NCBI RefSeq assembly: GCF_049065735.1
Contig: NZ_JBAKHD010000013.1
Location: 1 to 46,309, forward strand
Length of the DNA: 46,309 nt
Reading direction: 5' to 3'
Origin: Paramesorhizobium sp049065735
GTDB taxonomy: Bacteria; Pseudomonadota; Alphaproteobacteria; Rhizobiales; Rhizobiaceae
Both the position numbers and the translations under genes were made by a program. Below are positions 42,505-46,309 of this stretch, piece by piece (positions within the stretch are counted from its first letter, which is position 1; every line of letters begins with the position of its first letter). The notes beneath the pieces were generated by a model that saw only the letters and a list, made by a program, of their open reading frames with translations, had not been told where the DNA came from and searched no databases.

Positions 42505-43812
42505 ATGGATGTGATGACCAGATTTTTTCTCCTGATTGCCGTGGCGGCTCTGACGATTGCCTCCCTTGCCGCAGCGGTGCGCGAGGGCGAGGCTGCCTCC
42601 GCCGTTTGCGTCAAGCTGCAGCGGCAATTGGCTTTTCTCTCGAGCGGCCGCAGCCGGAGTTTTTACGTCCCTGATATCAGGCAGTTGCAGGATGAATTGA
42701 AACGAGCCCGCGCATGGGCTCGCTACGACGGCTGCGTGCGGGGATTGTTCAGCCAGCCCAATTATTCGCCGGAGTGCATCAGCCGCAACGCGGAGGTGTC
42801 ACGGCTGCAGGCCGAGATCGCTCATGCGAAACAGGCAGCAAGATATGGCACCACCTCCTCCGGCTCACCCGCGGAGCGCAGGCGCATCATGGCCGCGCTC
42901 GAGGCTTACGATTGCGGCTCCCAGAAACGCTCCAAACGAATGGTCAATCAACGGCGGCAAATCCAGGAGGAAACCTATTTTTCCGACACCGCCTATGCGC
43001 CAGCCAAGCGCACCCGCAGCAAAGCCGCGCTTCGCCTCAAGAAAGAACGCGAGCAGGAGCGCGCCCGCGAGCGTCAGCAGGCGCGCGTGAGAGAAAGTGC
43101 CGTGGACAGAGAGTGGGAACGCGAGAGCGAACCGGTCAAGCCGCGCATGGAAAAGATAGCGGCGACCAATGAAGGCTCAGAGCCCGTGAAGCCGTATAAT
43201 GTCAAAGGCGGCCTGCGCACCCTGTGCGTACGCACCTGCGATGGCTATTATTTCCCCATCTCCTTCTCCACGAACAAGAAATTTTTTGCCCGCGACGAAA
43301 GCGCGTGCTCCGCAATGTGTCCGGGCACCGAGGTGAAACTCTATTACCACAACGTCAAGGACGGGGACTCGGAGGACATGGTTTCGGCGGAAAACGACAC
43401 GCCCTATACGGACCTGCCGACGGCCTTCAATTACCGCAAGCTGGCGGCAACACCCGGCTGCAGCTGCCAGGCGGCGACGCGTCAGAGCCATCCCGTCGAG
43501 GGCACCGAGGACCTTCTGAAGAGCAAGGAAACGCCCGGCGAAGACAGCCGCAAGGGCGACGCAGCTCCGGCCAAAATGTCGCCCTTCATCGGCATTCCGC
43601 GCCCGCGCCCTGACCCGGCGGCCGATCCCGAAACGGTGCTCAACACCGAAGGCGGCCTTAACCGGGAAGACCTGATCAGGCTGACGGAAAAAGATCCGGG
43701 CGCCATATCCGGCGCGAGCGGGGCGCGTGTCAGGGTCGTCGGGCCAACGTTCTTTCCCGACCGGCAAGAGGCAAAAGGTCTGCGAGCTCCGGGCCGGAGT
43801 GAAGCCCGGTAA
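42505..43812 (+). CDS. Secreted DUF2865 domain protein
   Basis: From the ATG at 42505 the 435-residue protein has a signal-type N-terminus (MTRFFLLIAVAALTIASLA, then AASAVC). A conserved N-terminal helical region (KLQRQLAFLSSGRS, QLQDELKRARAWARY) precedes an Arg/Glu-rich middle. The DUF2865 core is GGLRTLCVRTCDGYYFPISF with repeated Cys (CSAMCPGTEV, GCSCQAA), probably disulfide-bonded. Its role is unknown; the family is common in Rhizobiales envelopes. A GTG at 42469 could add 12 residues. The last 83 bases overlap the 3' end of gltX on the other strand. Confidence 0.8.
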   Translation: MDVMTRFFLLIAVAALTIASLAAAVREGEAASAVCVKLQRQLAFLSSGRSRSFYVPDIRQLQDELKRARAWARYDGCVRGLFSQPNYSPECISRNAEVSRLQAEIAHAKQAARYGTTSSGSPAERRRIMAALEAYDCGSQKRSKRMVNQRRQIQEETYFSDTAYAPAKRTRSKAALRLKKEREQERARERQQARVRESAVDREWERESEPVKPRMEKIAATNEGSEPVKPYNVKGGLRTLCVRTCDGYYFPISFSTNKKFFARDESACSAMCPGTEVKLYYHNVKDGDSEDMVSAENDTPYTDLPTAFNYRKLAATPGCSCQAATRQSHPVEGTEDLLKSKETPGEDSRKGDAAPAKMSPFIGIPRPRPDPAADPETVLNTEGGLNREDLIRLTEKDPGAISGASGARVRVVGPTFFPDRQEAKGLRAPGRSEAR

Positions 43813-45103
43813 GCGCCAGGCGCAGCGGCATGAACAGCGCCTTGCCCTTGCGCCCGGTCTTATCCTTCACCGCGCCGGTCCAGACCTTCCAGGTCTCGCG
43901 GCCCCAAGGCTCGGGCGGCAGGAGATCGAACGCTTCCCGCACGAAGTCGAGGTCTTCGGCTGAAAGCTCCGGCGCGGTCTCGGGACCGTCATGGACGATC
44001 CGCCACCACTGCGCCGCATCGCTCACCCGGTCGAGATTGCCGCGCACGGCAAGCCAGAACGCTTCTGCCTTGTCGCCCTCTATCCCCAGCGCCGCAAGCC
44101 GCGCCGCCACGTCCTCGAACGAAAGCGTATGGATGAGCGCGCGGTTGAGCGTGTCGAGTTCGGCAGGGTCGAATTTCGCCGATGATTTGGATGTCGCAGC
44201 CGGATCGAAATGCCCAGCCAGCGCAGCCATATCCGGCGCCGCCATCACATTCTCCGACGTGCCGATCAGGACCGCCAGCGAAGCAATTGCCATCGGCTCA
44301 TAGCCCGCCTCGCGCAATGAGCCGACCGAGAGAGCACCCGAGCGCTTGGAGAGTGCCTCGCCCGAAATGGTCGTCAGCAGATTATGATGCCCGAACTCAG
44401 GCGGCTCCGCGCCCAGCGCCCGGAACAGCGCGATCTGCGCGCCGGTATTGGTGACGTGGTCATCGCCTCGTATGATATGGGTGATGCCCATGTCGATATC
44501 GTCTGCGACGGATGGCAGCGTGTAGAGGTATGTGCCGTCCTCGCGCACCAGCACCGGGTCCGACATCGAGGCGAGATCGACGGTCTGCGGCCCGCGCACC
44601 AGATCATCCCAATGCACCTCCGTGCGCTCTGGCGAAAACGGGTCGGTCTTGAAATTCGGCAGCAGGAAGCGCCAATGCGGCTTGCGGCCCTCCGCCTCCA
44701 AGGCAGCCCGCTCCGCATCGGTCAGCTTCAGCGCCTCGCGCCCATAGACCGGCGGCAACCGGCGCGCCAGGCGAAGCTTCCGCCGGCGTTCCAGCTCTTC
44801 CGCCGTCTCATAGCAGCGATAAAGCAGCCCTGCCTTTTTGAGCTTCTCCACCGCGGCGTCGTAAATGGCGAAGCGTTTCGACTGATATTCCACGCGGGCG
44901 GGCGCGATGCCGAGCCATTCGAGATCGCTCGCTATAGCCTCGGCATATTCGGTCTTGGAGCGCTCGACATCCGTATCATCGAAACGAAGGATGAACCGGC
45001 CATCATTTTTTAGCGCGAACAGCCAGTTGAACAGCGCCGTGCGCGTATTGCCGATATGGATATAACCCGTCGGCGACGGAGCGAAACGAACGGTTATGGT
45101 CAT
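43730..45103 (-). CDS. gltX: Glutamyl-tRNA synthetase, second type
   Basis: The 457-residue class I synthetase has the HIGH-type motif as HIGN (residues 16-19) in APSPTGYIHIGNTRTALFNW, then LRFDDTDVERS and IIRGDDHVTNTGAQ. The KMSKS-type loop reads LSKRSGALSV near residue 250. Length equals the Brucella-type second glutamyl synthetase (GltX2) rather than the longer first one. Paralogues of this type may charge tRNA-Glu or tRNA-Gln in organisms with GatCAB. It lies 12 bases after nadE, probably one transcript, and its end overlaps the converging DUF2865 gene. Confidence 0.93.
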   Translation of the reverse strand: MTITVRFAPSPTGYIHIGNTRTALFNWLFALKNDGRFILRFDDTDVERSKTEYAEAIASDLEWLGIAPARVEYQSKRFAIYDAAVEKLKKAGLLYRCYETAEELERRRKLRLARRLPPVYGREALKLTDAERAALEAEGRKPHWRFLLPNFKTDPFSPERTEVHWDDLVRGPQTVDLASMSDPVLVREDGTYLYTLPSVADDIDMGITHIIRGDDHVTNTGAQIALFRALGAEPPEFGHHNLLTTISGEALSKRSGALSVGSLREAGYEPMAIASLAVLIGTSENVMAAPDMAALAGHFDPAATSKSSAKFDPAELDTLNRALIHTLSFEDVAARLAALGIEGDKAEAFWLAVRGNLDRVSDAAQWWRIVHDGPETAPELSAEDLDFVREAFDLLPPEPWGRETWKVWTGAVKDKTGRKGKALFMPLRLALTGLHSGPELADLLPLAGRERTLARRP

Positions 45104-45115
45104 ATTATACCTTAA

Positions 45116-46309
45116 TTATGCACGGTCCCGGAACCGGTTCGTAACAGGATAACGCCTATCGCGTCCGAAATTCTTCTTTGTGATCTTCACCCCCGGCGCC
45201 GATTGCCGCCGCTTGTATTCGGCAAGAAACAGCAGATGCTCGATACGCCGCACCAGCTCGGGATCGTAGCCCCGCGCCGCAATGTCTGCCACGCCCATTT
45301 CGTTCTCGACAAGGCATTCGAGAATATCGTCGAGTACCGGATAGGGCGGCAGCGAATCCTGGTCCGTCTGGTTTTCGCGCAGCTCCGCCGAAGGGGCCTT
45401 GTCGATGATATTCTGCGGAATGACGGTGCCGGAGGGCCCAAGCGCCGTGGGCGGCACATTTTCATTGCGCCACCGGGCCAAGGCATAGACCTGCATCTTG
45501 TAGAGATCCTTGATCGGGTTGAAGCCGCCATTCATATCGCCATAAAGCGTGGCATAGCCCACCGACATCTCGGATTTGTTGCCCGTCGTCACTACCATCG
45601 AGCCGAACTTGTTCGAGATCGCCATCAGGATGGTTCCGCGCGCCCGGCTCTGCAAATTCTCCTCGGTCGTGTCCTCTTTGGTGCCCGCGAACAAAGGCTC
45701 GAGCGCCTGCATGAACCCTTCCACCGGCGCATGGATCGGCACGATGTCATAGCGGGTGCCGAGCGCGCGGGCGCAATCCTCCGCATCCTCAAGCGAATCC
45801 TTCGAGGTATAGTGGTATGGCAGCATCACCGCATGGACCCGCTCCTCGCCCAGCGCATCGACGGCAAGCGCCGCACACAGCGCCGAGTCGATGCCGCCCG
45901 AAAGCCCAAGCACGACATTCTTGAAGCCGTTCTTATTCACATAATCACGCAGGCCCAGCATGCAGGCGAGATAATCGGCCTCTTCCTTCTCAGGAATATT
46001 CGACATCGGCCCGTCGACGCAAACCCAACCGCTCTCCTCCCGCTTCCATGTGGTGACGGCCAGCTGTTCCTCGAACTCCGACATCTGGAAGGCCAGCGAC
46101 TTGTCGGCATGGATGCCGAAGGACGCGCCGTCGAAGACGAGCTCATCCTGCCCACCCACCTGGTTGGCGAAGACGAGCGGCAGCCCGGTTTCGATCACCT
46201 GCCTGATCGCCGTCTGATGGCGCACCTCCACCTTGCCGCGATAATAGGGCGAGCCATTGGGCACGAGCAGGATTTCCGCCCCGCTTTCGGCGAGCGTCTC
46301 GCAGACGCC
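45116..46309 (-). CDS. nadE: Glutamine-dependent NAD(+) synthetase, 5' end outside window
   Basis: The frame stays open to the window edge, giving 397 residues of a protein normally about 555 long. The visible part begins in the nitrilase-type glutaminase domain (ESGAEILLVPNGSPYY, ANQVGGQDELVFDG). The ammonia-using synthetase domain follows, with P-loop VLGLSGGIDSALCAALAVD, VVTTGNKSEMSVGYATLYGD and PPSAELRENQTDQDSLPPY-like motifs. It amidates nicotinate adenine dinucleotide to NAD using glutamine and ATP. The catalytic glutaminase Cys region is partly beyond the edge. It probably shares a transcript with gltX. Confidence 0.95.
   Translation of the reverse strand, partial: GVCETLAESGAEILLVPNGSPYYRGKVEVRHQTAIRQVIETGLPLVFANQVGGQDELVFDGASFGIHADKSLAFQMSEFEEQLAVTTWKREESGWVCVDGPMSNIPEKEEADYLACMLGLRDYVNKNGFKNVVLGLSGGIDSALCAALAVDALGEERVHAVMLPYHYTSKDSLEDAEDCARALGTRYDIVPIHAPVEGFMQALEPLFAGTKEDTTEENLQSRARGTILMAISNKFGSMVVTTGNKSEMSVGYATLYGDMNGGFNPIKDLYKMQVYALARWRNENVPPTALGPSGTVIPQNIIDKAPSAELRENQTDQDSLPPYPVLDDILECLVENEMGVADIAARGYDPELVRRIEHLLFLAEYKRRQSAPGVKITKKNFGRDRRYPVTNRFRDRA

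Overview
The window looks like a chromosomal segment from an alphaproteobacterium of the Hyphomicrobiales (Rhizobiales), most likely family Brucellaceae (Brucella/Ochrobactrum group). The evidence is a CckA-type hybrid kinase next to a FliO-like membrane gene, a rhizobial DksA with a degenerate zinc finger, a very large coiled-coil protein resembling the polar-growth protein GPR/RgsE, a 457-residue second-type glutamyl-tRNA synthetase, and an MCE lipid-transport operon whose permease carries an N-terminal STAS domain. The assignment rests on family recognition only; no database search was possible.

Region 1 (1 to about 7090) looks accessory. It opens with the right end of an IS3-family insertion sequence that has cut off the front of an enolase-superfamily gene. 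An argininosuccinate-lyase-like gene with an altered catalytic motif follows, then about 750 bases with no recognisable gene. Next come two small regulator-linked modules. One is a medium-chain dehydrogenase and a SRPBCC protein divergent from an AraC-type regulator. The other is an HxlR regulator divergent from a glutathione S-transferase. A decayed short-chain dehydrogenase fragment lies just before the 3' end of a tRNA-Arg(CCG) gene, a classic boundary for integrated DNA.

Region 2 (7317 to about 24000) is core-like: a branched-chain amino acid type binding protein, cckA divergent from a fliO-like gene, an isochorismatase-fold protein, a FUSC-type membrane protein, dksA, sixA, the ycjX/ycjF-like pair, a secreted protein, a hicA-hicB toxin-antitoxin pair, folP-folK, a DUF922 secreted metalloprotease-like protein, a ferredoxin/ferredoxin reductase pair and a lone Hpt phosphotransfer protein.

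Region 3 (24000 to 33100) holds the 1525-residue RgsE/GPR-like protein and the four-gene MCE operon (STAS-permease, ATPase, MlaD-like protein, lipoprotein). Both concern the cell envelope: polar growth in one case, lipid movement across the periplasm in the other. CckA, DksA, the Hpt protein and RgsE suggest a cluster rich in cell-cycle and growth control.

Region 4 (33100 to 46309) carries DoxX, a translationally coupled glycosyltransferase/LpxH-like phosphoesterase pair, LysE and MFS exporters, a secreted two-motif aspartic-protease-like protein, an atypical SDR followed closely by malic enzyme maeB, an intergenic REP-like palindrome pair, a DUF2865 protein whose 3' end overlaps gltX, and a truncated nadE at the window edge. 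No CRISPR array, rRNA, phage cluster or clearly new multi-gene defence system was seen.
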